Shown here: positions 17,622 through 25,078 of the stretch, piece by piece | How the letters are laid out: every line of letters begins with the position of its first letter | How positions within the stretch are numbered: the first letter of the stretch is position 1 | DNA from: Atopobiaceae bacterium | Lineage (GTDB): Bacteria > Actinomycetota > Coriobacteriia > Coriobacteriales > Atopobiaceae | Direction: 5' to 3' | NCBI GenBank assembly: GCA_902834555.1 | Contig: CADFJN010000012.1 | Location: forward strand, 25,142 to 89,141 | Length of the DNA: 64,000 nucleotides | Position numbers and translations under genes: made by a program | Notes under the pieces: model-generated | Told to the model about the DNA's origin: nothing | What the model saw: the letters and a program-made list of their open reading frames with translations, nothing else | Database searches by the model: none

Positions 17622-18452
17622 CTATCGCAGCTCGAGGTCCACGAGGGCTTCGGCAACGTCATCCACCAGTACATCGGCGCACTCACGCACCGCCTCGGCC
17701 GCACGGTTAAAGGTGTAGGCGACATCCGCCTCGTCAAGAAGCGGCAGATCGTTGAAGGAGTCGCCAATGCCGCCAACCATGCCTAGTCCCAAACGCTCGC
17801 GTGCAATGGCAAGCCCGGCACCCTTGGAACATCCCGCAGGCACTACGTCCACAGAGTCGAGGTTCTGAAAAGCAGAAACCCTGCCCCCAAGCAACTCCCC
17901 CGCTCCGGCCACAAAACGAGCAGCGCGTTCCTGGGTACCAAACCCCAGAGAGACAACCTGCACTCCCGTGCCGTCACCGCCACGCGCCATCGTCAAAGCG
18001 TCATCAACCGAGCTCACAACCTTAAGCCGTTTGAGAAACGCCTTCGGAAGCCCGGGGATGTTTTCCCCGCCCAGCACCAGATAACCAGACCCCATCGCGA
18101 TAAACGGCGGACGCGAGGTCTGTCCATACGTCGCATCCAGAAGCGCACGCACATCGTCATCGGGAACCTCGCGCGAGAACAACGCGTTCCCCGCGCCGTC
18201 GCTTACGCAAGCTCCGCTGCTCGTAATCGCAAAATCGAAGCTCAGGTCGCCGCCCGCATCCGCGAGCACAGCGCCAAGCGGCCTGCCAGTGCAAACGCCA
18301 AAGAGACCGCCCCGCGCCCTAAACTCCTCGATTGCCCTAAGGTCACGCGGAAGGAACCGGTGCAGCGGGTGCATGCGGCCGCCAATGCCAAAGAAGAGCG
18401 TCCCGTCAAAGTCGCTCGCCATCGCTCTTCCCTCAAAGCTAGCACCCGCCAT
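17622..18452 (-). CDS. HAD-family hydrolase (Cof-type sugar phosphatase)
   Basis: A 276-residue cytoplasmic HAD phosphatase. Motif I is DFDGT (Asp14 nucleophile, Asp16 acid/base), motif II includes CTGRP, and the metal motif near the C-terminus is GGIGDSFNDLPLL. Between them is a cap domain of the C2 (Cof/YbhA) size. These enzymes dephosphorylate sugar phosphates, flavin precursors or similar; the substrate is not assigned. The ATG at 18452 has GGGGAG six bases upstream. It lies downstream of the sulfatase-like operon but is separated from it by a terminator, so it is probably a separate unit. Confidence 0.88.
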   Translation of the reverse strand: MAGASFEGRAMASDFDGTLFFGIGGRMHPLHRFLPRDLRAIEEFRARGGLFGVCTGRPLGAVLADAGGDLSFDFAITSSGACVSDGAGNALFSREVPDDDVRALLDATYGQTSRPPFIAMGSGYLVLGGENIPGLPKAFLKRLKVVSSVDDALTMARGGDGTGVQVVSLGFGTQERAARFVAGAGELLGGRVSAFQNLDSVDVVPAGCSKGAGLAIARERLGLGMVGGIGDSFNDLPLLDEADVAYTFNRAAEAVRECADVLVDDVAEALVDLELR

Positions 18453-18518
18453 CAGCAGCTCCCCTCAATAGCGCAACCACGCCATCATACCGCGACCAGC
18501 TCAAACACTATTGAGGAG

Positions 18519-18553
18519 CAAAGGCGCCGCCGCTCATCTCAAGCGACGGCGTC
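18519..18553 (-). terminator. Terminator at the end of the surface-polymer operon
   Basis: On the minus strand, GACGCCGTCGCT (18553-18542) pairs with AGCGGCGGCGCC (18534-18523) with one G-T mismatch and is followed by TTTGCTCC. It lies 42 bp past the last stop codon of the operon. Confidence 0.75.
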
Positions 18554-18594
18554 CCTTGTTCCAAATCACGCAAACCTGGCTTTGGAGGTCTTCG

Positions 18595-20700
18595 CTACTC
18601 CTCTGCCTTGCGTTGCTTCCAGGCCTCCTCGTTGCGCCAATCGTTCCCGTCGAGATGCCAGTTGTTGAAGTCGGAGACGTCCCCAACTATCTGATACTCA
18701 AGCAGGTCATAGTCACGCTTGCCGTCGTGCGTAAGCATACAGTAGGTTCGCAGGCGATCCGCGGGGTCATGTCGGTCCTCAAGCGCCACGTTGAACTCTC
18801 CGTAGTGGTCGAGAACGTCCTGCGAGGCACCCATACCCTTGAGCATGGTAGCCTGGAGGTCCTTGTGGCTGGCCGGCTCCTGGGAGATGGCACAAGGCGC
18901 CGCATCAGCCATCGCGTCCTGCGCGGGCTTCACAAAGATGATAGGCGACGTGGGCTCAGTGAGGGGCTCGTCCGTGAGGTACCACTCGCCATGGTCCGCG
19001 GTCACGATGATCGTGGACTGGTCGTAAACCCCAAGCTCCTTGAGCTGCCGCAGGTACTCGGAGAGGATGTGGAACGTACCGAGCGTCTGGTCCTCCAGGC
19101 TCGTGCCCTCCTCGTTGAGGTTGCCCTGCGCGTCCATTGTGTAGGGGGTATGTGTCCCCACAAGGTGAATGAAGCGGAACGAGGCGTCCTCGCTGTTGAT
19201 GGAGAGACCTCGCTCCTTCAGCTTCTGGTAGTATGCCGGGTCATTCATGACATAGGGAGTGCTTGAGGGGTCATTCTCGGCGTCACTTGAGAACATGGCG
19301 TTGTTTATTTGGTCCGTGTAATACCAGAAGAACGGCTTAAGCACCCATGGCATGTCGCGATAGAGCGAGCACTGGTAGAGGATCTTGAGGGTACTTTGCT
19401 TGTCGAGCGCCCTCGAAGCATCAAGGGGATGCACGTTAATGGTGCGTGTTTTCGCATAATCAAGGCTAAATGAGTCAGTATAAATGCCCATCGTGTAGCC
19501 CTGGGCAGACACATCATCTAGGAATGTGCTACCCGAGTAGAAACGGCCAAAAAAGTCGTCCCAAGCCTCCCCTGCCCTTGGATAAGAGCCCGTGAGCAGG
19601 AACGGAATCCCATATCGAGTTGGAATCATCGAGCCGGTGCTGTTCTGGTACCACGTGAAGCCCGTGAACTCGTCGAGCATCTCGGGGTAATTGTCGTAGA
19701 CGGCCTTGGTTTTGAGTGAGTCAACGGTATCAACGACAAGCACAATAACATTCTTGTTCTTCGACACGTCAAACATGCCCTGCTCGGTGGTGTAAATCCT
19801 CTGGGTCTGGATGCTCGAGCCGTCCGGGGGCGAGACCCACAGGCTCACCACGCCCACCAGCTGGACAACCACGAGAACAACGCTCGCCACTGCCGCAACC
19901 GCCCTACCGGCCTTCTCACGCATAACAGCAAGGGTCACCAGAGTGGCGGCAATAACGCCCCAGATGAGCAAGTTCCCAACCATTTCCCTGGTGTACTTGC
20001 TCCAGTCGATGAGGTTGCCGTCGGCAACCGTAAGGTTGCCATTGAGAAAGAGCGTCTGCACGTAGGACCCAATGCCAACGGCAAGGGCCAGAGCGAGAAG
20101 CACGTCAAACGCCCGCCCGCGGAACGCAGAGAGGATAAGGCCACAGACAACGCCAACGAGAAGCCCCGCCACGAGGATGAGCTGCCACATGCTGTCCAGG
20201 CCAAAGACGAGCGATGCGGAGTTAGCAGCAACGAGCTCGTAGGGAGCCACGACGAGAATCGTAAACGCATCGAACACGCAGGCGAGAAGCGCAAGCACGA
20301 TGCGGCGGCGCCACGGCAGGCCCGCCGGGCGGCCCGTGGCGGCCCCGCGCGCGTTGCCGCCCGCGGCTGCAAGCGCCTCTCGCGCCGCCGCGTCGGCCGC
20401 GGCCTTGCCGGAGGGGTCGACGCGGGAGACCGCGGGCTCGGCCACGCGGCCCGCCCCCTCGTCTACGTGCAGGATCCTCATGAGGGCCTTGCGCGTGCGC
20501 CTGAAGGCCACGCCCAGCACCGCCGAGAGCGCAACCGCCACGGCGGCCAGCGCCTGGATCGTGTAGGTCATGACCGAGGGGTCCACGTACGCGAGGGCCG
20601 GTGTGGCGGGCACAAGCACCCACACGGCAGTAAGGGCAAACGCGTAGAGCGCGTCGTGGAGCGCGAGCGCCGGCGCGAGCGCATTTCTCGTGCTTCTCAA
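18595..20700 (-). CDS. Sulfatase-fold membrane transferase, paralogue 1
   Basis: A 701-residue membrane protein of the alkaline phosphatase/sulfatase superfamily, the fold of lipoteichoic acid synthase and other phosphoglycerol transferases. About seven hydrophobic segments lie before residue 295 and the extracellular domain follows. Likely metal and nucleophile positions are Asp324 in LVVDTVDS, Thr361 in GSMIPTRYG, His517 in VGTHTPY and Asp569-His570 in TADHGEW. LtaS has Glu where Asp324 is, so it is not a standard LtaS. The start is TTG at 20700, nine bases after GGAGG; a tiny ATG-AGA-ACT-TGA frame overlaps it. It is the last of three paralogues after the YidC/TagF-like gene. The expected role is adding glycerophosphate or a similar group to a surface polymer. 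Confidence 0.82.
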   Translation of the reverse strand: MRSTRNALAPALALHDALYAFALTAVWVLVPATPALAYVDPSVMTYTIQALAAVAVALSAVLGVAFRRTRKALMRILHVDEGAGRVAEPAVSRVDPSGKAAADAAAREALAAAGGNARGAATGRPAGLPWRRRIVLALLACVFDAFTILVVAPYELVAANSASLVFGLDSMWQLILVAGLLVGVVCGLILSAFRGRAFDVLLALALAVGIGSYVQTLFLNGNLTVADGNLIDWSKYTREMVGNLLIWGVIAATLVTLAVMREKAGRAVAAVASVVLVVVQLVGVVSLWVSPPDGSSIQTQRIYTTEQGMFDVSKNKNVIVLVVDTVDSLKTKAVYDNYPEMLDEFTGFTWYQNSTGSMIPTRYGIPFLLTGSYPRAGEAWDDFFGRFYSGSTFLDDVSAQGYTMGIYTDSFSLDYAKTRTINVHPLDASRALDKQSTLKILYQCSLYRDMPWVLKPFFWYYTDQINNAMFSSDAENDPSSTPYVMNDPAYYQKLKERGLSINSEDASFRFIHLVGTHTPYTMDAQGNLNEEGTSLEDQTLGTFHILSEYLRQLKELGVYDQSTIIVTADHGEWYLTDEPLTEPTSPIIFVKPAQDAMADAAPCAISQEPASHKDLQATMLKGMGASQDVLDHYGEFNVALEDRHDPADRLRTYCMLTHDGKRDYDLLEYQIVGDVSDFNNWHLDGNDWRNEEAWKQRKAEE

Positions 20701-20752
20701 GTTCTCATTCCTCCTACGTTCCCACCGGCGTCAGCGCCAGATGCGCTTGGCG
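20333..20752 (-). repeat. Duplicated segment, copy A (5' part of paralogue 1 plus a scar)
   Basis: This stretch is almost base-for-base the same as 22558-22967, with only scattered substitutions; its inner part also matches about 24640-24960. It covers the first 120 or so codons, the start region and GGAGG. At 20731-20752 it carries the last codons of paralogue 3 (reading AKRIWR and TGA), although the gene upstream here is paralogue 2, which ends differently at 20804. The 20731-20752 stretch is therefore a leftover of an ancestral tandem arrangement. Confidence 0.85.
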
Positions 20753-20803
20753 CAAGCCGCCGAGAAGTAGACGGTATCGGCTGGCATCTCTCGCGCATCC
20801 TGT

Positions 20804-22915
20804 CTAGCGCTCGTTCGTCTCCCAGGTAACGCCTGTGAGGCTCCAGGAGTTCCAATCCTCCACAGGGCCAATCACGCTGAACTGGTACATGTGCGGAGTG
20901 TAGTTCCCGTCCCACGTCGGAGCGTCAAAGGCGCGAACGCGATTCTCGTCAAAAGTGGCCGCGACGTTATACGCCGGAGTCCCATACTTTGCTACCAGTG
21001 CCTGGTCGCCGTTGGAGGCCTGGTCGATGACGGTCGCAAGCACATCGGGTGCCCAGACGGGAGTCGTGGCATCTATGGAAAGGCTCTCATGCGCAGCACC
21101 CGCAGGCTTCACGAACAGGATGGGGGACGTCGGCCTCTCGATGGGGGTGTCTGACATGAAGTCAATCCTGCCGTGGTCTGCCGTCACGATGACCGTAGTG
21201 TTGTCATACACCCCAAGCTCCTTGAGATCGTCGAGATAGGTCGAGACGATCTTGAAAGAACCAAGGAGCTGCTGATCGTACGTGGTCTCGCCGTCAACCC
21301 GCTCTCCCTGCGCGTCCATCGTGTATGGGAAGTGCGCACCCAGCAGGTGGATGAACCGGAACGAGCCAGTCTCTCCGTCATTGTTAATGGAGAGACCTCG
21401 TATCTTCAGCTGAGCATAGAACGAGGGGTCATCAAAGTTGTATGGAACGTCGCCAAGGTCATCCGCTTCCTCCTTGGGGGTGGACATTCTCTGATTAAGC
21501 TCGTCGGTGTAGTACCAGAGGAAGGGTTTGAACATCCACGGGAGATCGCGGTACAAGGCGGCCTTGTACATGATCCGTACCGCACCCGTCTCGTCGAGGC
21601 CACTCATGCCACCGTCATCAAGGGGGTGGACGTTCTTAGCAAGCCCGGCGAAGGCATTCGGGTCGCCATGGGTTGTCGAGCCCGAATCCGAATAGACCCC
21701 AATGTCATATCCCAAGCCGCTGAGGTCCTTGAGGTAGGTGCTCTTGCCAACAGAAGACTTCACGTACTCTTGGAAGTCCTCGCCCTCCTGCGGGAGCTGA
21801 CCGGTGAGAAGGTATGAGCAGCCATACCTCGTGGGAGCAAGAGAACCCACAGAGTTCTGGTACCAGGTGAACCCGTCGAGGGCATCGAACATCGAGGGAT
21901 TGTCCGAGTACACCTCTTCCAGGTACTGTGTGTCGGTCATGTCAAGAACAATGACTACCACGTTCTTCTTGTCGGAGACGTCGAACATACCCTGCTCTGT
22001 GTAAACGTTATCCTGGTCGTTGGGAACGGGGGCAGTGGCGGGGTTGAGCCAGATCGACGCAATGGCAACCGCCTGAATGATGATGAGAACTCCCGCAAGC
22101 GAAGCGTTCGCAAGGCGTGAGACAGAGGGCTTCCGAACTGCCGCCACAATTGCAACGGCAATCACGGCGACCCAGATTGCAGCGCTCACGACCATCGGCT
22201 GTTTGTAGAGGCTCCAATCAACGAGGTCACCGTTGGTGATAGGAAGCGACCCGTTAAGAAACATCGCCTGCAGATACCCGCAAAGCGTCACCGCCGCAAC
22301 AAGCGAAAGAACGACATCAAAGGCGCGCCCGCGAAGCACCGAGACGACAAGCGCCAAGACAACAGCAACGAGAAGCCCCGCGCGGACGATGGCCGGCCAC
22401 ACAGAGTTGAGGCCATACGTCAGGTCTGCGGTATTCGCCGCCAGCAATTCAAACGGAGCAACAACAAAATAGGTAATTGTCAGCGAGACAGAGACCACGA
22501 GGGCGAGAAGCAGCCGCTTTGGCCACTTGACGGCCTCCCTGGGGTCACGCCTCCCCTCGCCGCGCGCGTTGCCGCCCGCGGCTGCAAGCGCATCTCGCGC
22601 CGCCGCGTCGGCCGCGGCCTTGCCGGAGGGGTCGATGCGGGAGACCGCGGGCTCGGCCACGCGGCCCGCACCCTCGTCTACGTGCAGGATCCTCATGAGG
22701 GCCTTGCGCGTGCGCCTGAAGGCCACGCCCAGCACCGCCGAGAGCGCAACCGCCACGGCGGCCAGCGCCTGGATCGTGTAGGTCATGACCGAGGGGTCCA
22801 CGTACGCGAGGGCCGGTGTGGCGGGCACAAGCACCCACACGGCAGTAAGGGCAAACGCGTAGAGCGCGTCGTGGAGCGCGAGCGCCGGCGCGAGCGCATT
22901 TCTCGTGCTTCTCAA
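20804..22915 (-). CDS. Sulfatase-fold membrane transferase, paralogue 2
   Basis: A 703-residue paralogue of the previous gene with the same layout: multiple N-terminal membrane segments, then the extracellular catalytic domain. Matching positions are IVLDMTDTQ, GSLAPTRYG, LLGAHFPYTMD and TADHGRIDF. The first 120 or so residues are almost identical to paralogue 1, while the rest has clearly diverged, including the end (TWETNER). It starts with TTG at 22915, nine bases after GGAGG, again overlapping a three-codon ATG frame. Spacing to paralogue 3 is 30 bp, consistent with co-transcription. Divergent catalytic domains suggest different substrates or steps. Confidence 0.82.
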   Translation of the reverse strand: MRSTRNALAPALALHDALYAFALTAVWVLVPATPALAYVDPSVMTYTIQALAAVAVALSAVLGVAFRRTRKALMRILHVDEGAGRVAEPAVSRIDPSGKAAADAAARDALAAAGGNARGEGRRDPREAVKWPKRLLLALVVSVSLTITYFVVAPFELLAANTADLTYGLNSVWPAIVRAGLLVAVVLALVVSVLRGRAFDVVLSLVAAVTLCGYLQAMFLNGSLPITNGDLVDWSLYKQPMVVSAAIWVAVIAVAIVAAVRKPSVSRLANASLAGVLIIIQAVAIASIWLNPATAPVPNDQDNVYTEQGMFDVSDKKNVVVIVLDMTDTQYLEEVYSDNPSMFDALDGFTWYQNSVGSLAPTRYGCSYLLTGQLPQEGEDFQEYVKSSVGKSTYLKDLSGLGYDIGVYSDSGSTTHGDPNAFAGLAKNVHPLDDGGMSGLDETGAVRIMYKAALYRDLPWMFKPFLWYYTDELNQRMSTPKEEADDLGDVPYNFDDPSFYAQLKIRGLSINNDGETGSFRFIHLLGAHFPYTMDAQGERVDGETTYDQQLLGSFKIVSTYLDDLKELGVYDNTTVIVTADHGRIDFMSDTPIERPTSPILFVKPAGAAHESLSIDATTPVWAPDVLATVIDQASNGDQALVAKYGTPAYNVAATFDENRVRAFDAPTWDGNYTPHMYQFSVIGPVEDWNSWSLTGVTWETNER

Positions 22916-22967
22916 GCTCTCATTCCTCCTACGTTCCCACCGGCGTCAGCGCCAGATGCGCTTGGCG
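22558..22967 (-). repeat. Duplicated segment, copy B (5' part of paralogue 2 plus the end of paralogue 3)
   Basis: Counterpart of 20333-20752. Here the AKRIWR-stop sequence (22946-22967) is the genuine 3' end of paralogue 3, which identifies this copy as the arrangement from which the scar at 20731-20752 came. Confidence 0.85.
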
Positions 22968-25078
22968 TCATCGTCGGTGATGATCCAGTCATTGCCATCA
23001 AGACGCCAGTTTGCGAAGTCCTGGGAGTCGCCCGAGATCTCGTACTCGCGCCAGCTGGTATCCAGTTTTCCGTTGCTCGTCGTCATGAGGTAGTAGCGTA
23101 AGCGGTCCGCAGGGTCATTGCGGTCCTCGATGGCCTGGTTGAACTCGCCGTAGTGGTCAAGGACCTCCTGCGAGGCACCCATTCCCTTGAGCATCGTTGC
23201 TTGAAGGTCATAGTGGCTCACGGGCTGCTGCGAAATCTGGCACGGAACCAAGTCTGCCTCGGCAGGCTGTGCCGGCTTCACAAAGATGATGGGCGTCGAG
23301 ACGCCTGCAATCTCATCGGGCGTGATGTACCAGGTGCCGTGGTCAGCGGTGATGACCACCGTGGTGCTGTCGTAGAGCCCCAGGCGCTTGAGCTCGTCGA
23401 GGTAGGTGCGCACAATCTTGAACGCCCCCACCATCTGGGACTCCCAGTCGCTGGACTCTGCGACCTTGTTGCCATCGGCATCCATGATGTAGGGCCAGTG
23501 TGTACCGTCAAGGTGGATGAAGCGGAATGAGGCGTCCTCGTTGTTGATAGAAAGCCCGCTCTCCTTGAGCTTCGCAAAGTAAGCCGGATCGTCCATGGCG
23601 TAAGGGGTGAGGTCCGGGGACGACCCACTCGTGCCGCTTACCATTCCCTGGTTGATCTGGTCCGTATAGAACCAGAAGAATGGCTTGGCAATCCACGGCA
23701 TGTCGCGATACAGCGCGCACTGGTACAGAATGCGAAGCGTCCCCTGCCAATCAAGGGCGCTCTTCGCAACGTCCGAGGTGCTCTCGAAGTTCTCGGCGTG
23801 CTGCCCCAGGTATTCGCTCCAGCCGTCTATCCAGTCCGCAGAGTCAGAGTAGATGCCCGTGGTATAGCTCTGAGCTGCAACATCATCCAAGAAGTAGCTG
23901 TCCGAGTACATGGACGAGAGGAAATCCGCCGCGTCCTCCCCTGCTTGTGGCCGCATGCCCGTAAGCAGGGAGGGGATGCCATAGCGCGTAGGAATCATAG
24001 ACCCCGTACTGTTCTGGTACCAGGTAAAGCCATCCAAACCGTCAAACATGTTTGGGTTGTCGGCATATGCTTTCTTGGCATCTGCGGTGTCGGTCATGTC
24101 AAGCACAAAGCACACCACGTTCTTCTTGCCCGAGACGTCAAAGAGGCCCTTCTCGGTGATGGTGATGGACTCTGGCTCGGATTCCGCCTTGGTCACAATT
24201 CCAACAACGCCGGCAACCTGCACAACGATGAGAGCGGCACTCAGTGCTGCGGCAGCGGCCCTCTCCACCCGCGGGCGCTTGACTGCAAGAACAACAAGGG
24301 CGGTGACGACCGTCGCCCATACAAGCAGGCTGATACCAGTGACGGACGCAAACTGGGTCCAGTCCACAAGATTGCCATCGGCGACGGGCAGGCTCGAGTT
24401 CATGGAGAGCACCTGCACGTAGGCACTCACGCCAAGAGCAACGATGACGGCGAGAATCACCTCAAAGGCGCGACCGCGGAACGCCGAGAGCACAAAGCCG
24501 CTGGCAACGGCCAGGAGAAGACCAGCCACGACCACGATCTGCCACACCTGACGGACCCCAAAGAGCAGGCTGTCGGAGCTGCCGGCAACAAGCTCGAGCG
24601 GAGCCACCACAAACACCGTGAGGACGAGAAAGACGCAGGCGAGAAGCGCAAGCACGATCCGGCGGCGCCAGGGGATGCCCGCCCGGCGGCCCGTGGCGGC
24701 CCCGCGCGCGTTGCCGCCCGCGGCTGCAAGCGCATCTCGCGCCGCCGCGTCGGCCGCGGCCTTGCCGGAGGGGTCGATGCGGGAGACCGCGGGCTCGGCC
24801 ACGCGGCCCGCACCCTCGTCTACGTGCAGGATCCTCATGAGGGCCTTGCGCGTGCGCCTGAAGGCCACGCCCAGCACCGCCGAGAGCGCAACCGCCACGG
24901 CGGCCAGCGCCTGGATCGTGTAGGTCATGACCGAGGGGTCCACGTACGCGAGGGCCGGCGTGGCCATCGCTGTGAGCAGACAGGCACTTATCGCAGCAAG
25001 GCCAAGGACGTCCCACGCAAGGACCAGCAGGCGCCCAACAATGCGGTGCGCACCCTTTTGGGAGCGGCTAGTCATCAT
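22946..25078 (-). CDS. Sulfatase-fold membrane transferase, paralogue 3
   Basis: A 710-residue member of the same family. The start is distinct (MMTSRSQKGAHRIVG, then a signal-like segment). The shared block YVDPSVMTYTIQ... to GNARGAATGR follows, and then its own membrane and catalytic parts: FVLDMTDTAD, GSMIPTRYG, LDGTHWPYIMD and TADHGTWYI. The ATG at 25078 overlaps the end of the upstream YidC/TagF-like gene by 11 bp, so translation is probably coupled. A longer in-frame start at 25354 lies wholly inside that gene and is unlikely. It is the first of the three paralogues in transcription order. Confidence 0.84.
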   Translation of the reverse strand: MMTSRSQKGAHRIVGRLLVLAWDVLGLAAISACLLTAMATPALAYVDPSVMTYTIQALAAVAVALSAVLGVAFRRTRKALMRILHVDEGAGRVAEPAVSRIDPSGKAAADAAARDALAAAGGNARGAATGRRAGIPWRRRIVLALLACVFLVLTVFVVAPLELVAGSSDSLLFGVRQVWQIVVVAGLLLAVASGFVLSAFRGRAFEVILAVIVALGVSAYVQVLSMNSSLPVADGNLVDWTQFASVTGISLLVWATVVTALVVLAVKRPRVERAAAAALSAALIVVQVAGVVGIVTKAESEPESITITEKGLFDVSGKKNVVCFVLDMTDTADAKKAYADNPNMFDGLDGFTWYQNSTGSMIPTRYGIPSLLTGMRPQAGEDAADFLSSMYSDSYFLDDVAAQSYTTGIYSDSADWIDGWSEYLGQHAENFESTSDVAKSALDWQGTLRILYQCALYRDMPWIAKPFFWFYTDQINQGMVSGTSGSSPDLTPYAMDDPAYFAKLKESGLSINNEDASFRFIHLDGTHWPYIMDADGNKVAESSDWESQMVGAFKIVRTYLDELKRLGLYDSTTVVITADHGTWYITPDEIAGVSTPIIFVKPAQPAEADLVPCQISQQPVSHYDLQATMLKGMGASQEVLDHYGEFNQAIEDRNDPADRLRYYLMTTSNGKLDTSWREYEISGDSQDFANWRLDGNDWIITDDDAKRIWR

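Noticed and set aside
18595..25078. Calling the three sulfatase-fold proteins lipoteichoic acid synthases
   Set aside because: The fold and topology fit, but the first metal residue is Asp in VVDT/VLDM rather than the LtaS-type Glu, so a specific LtaS name is not justified.
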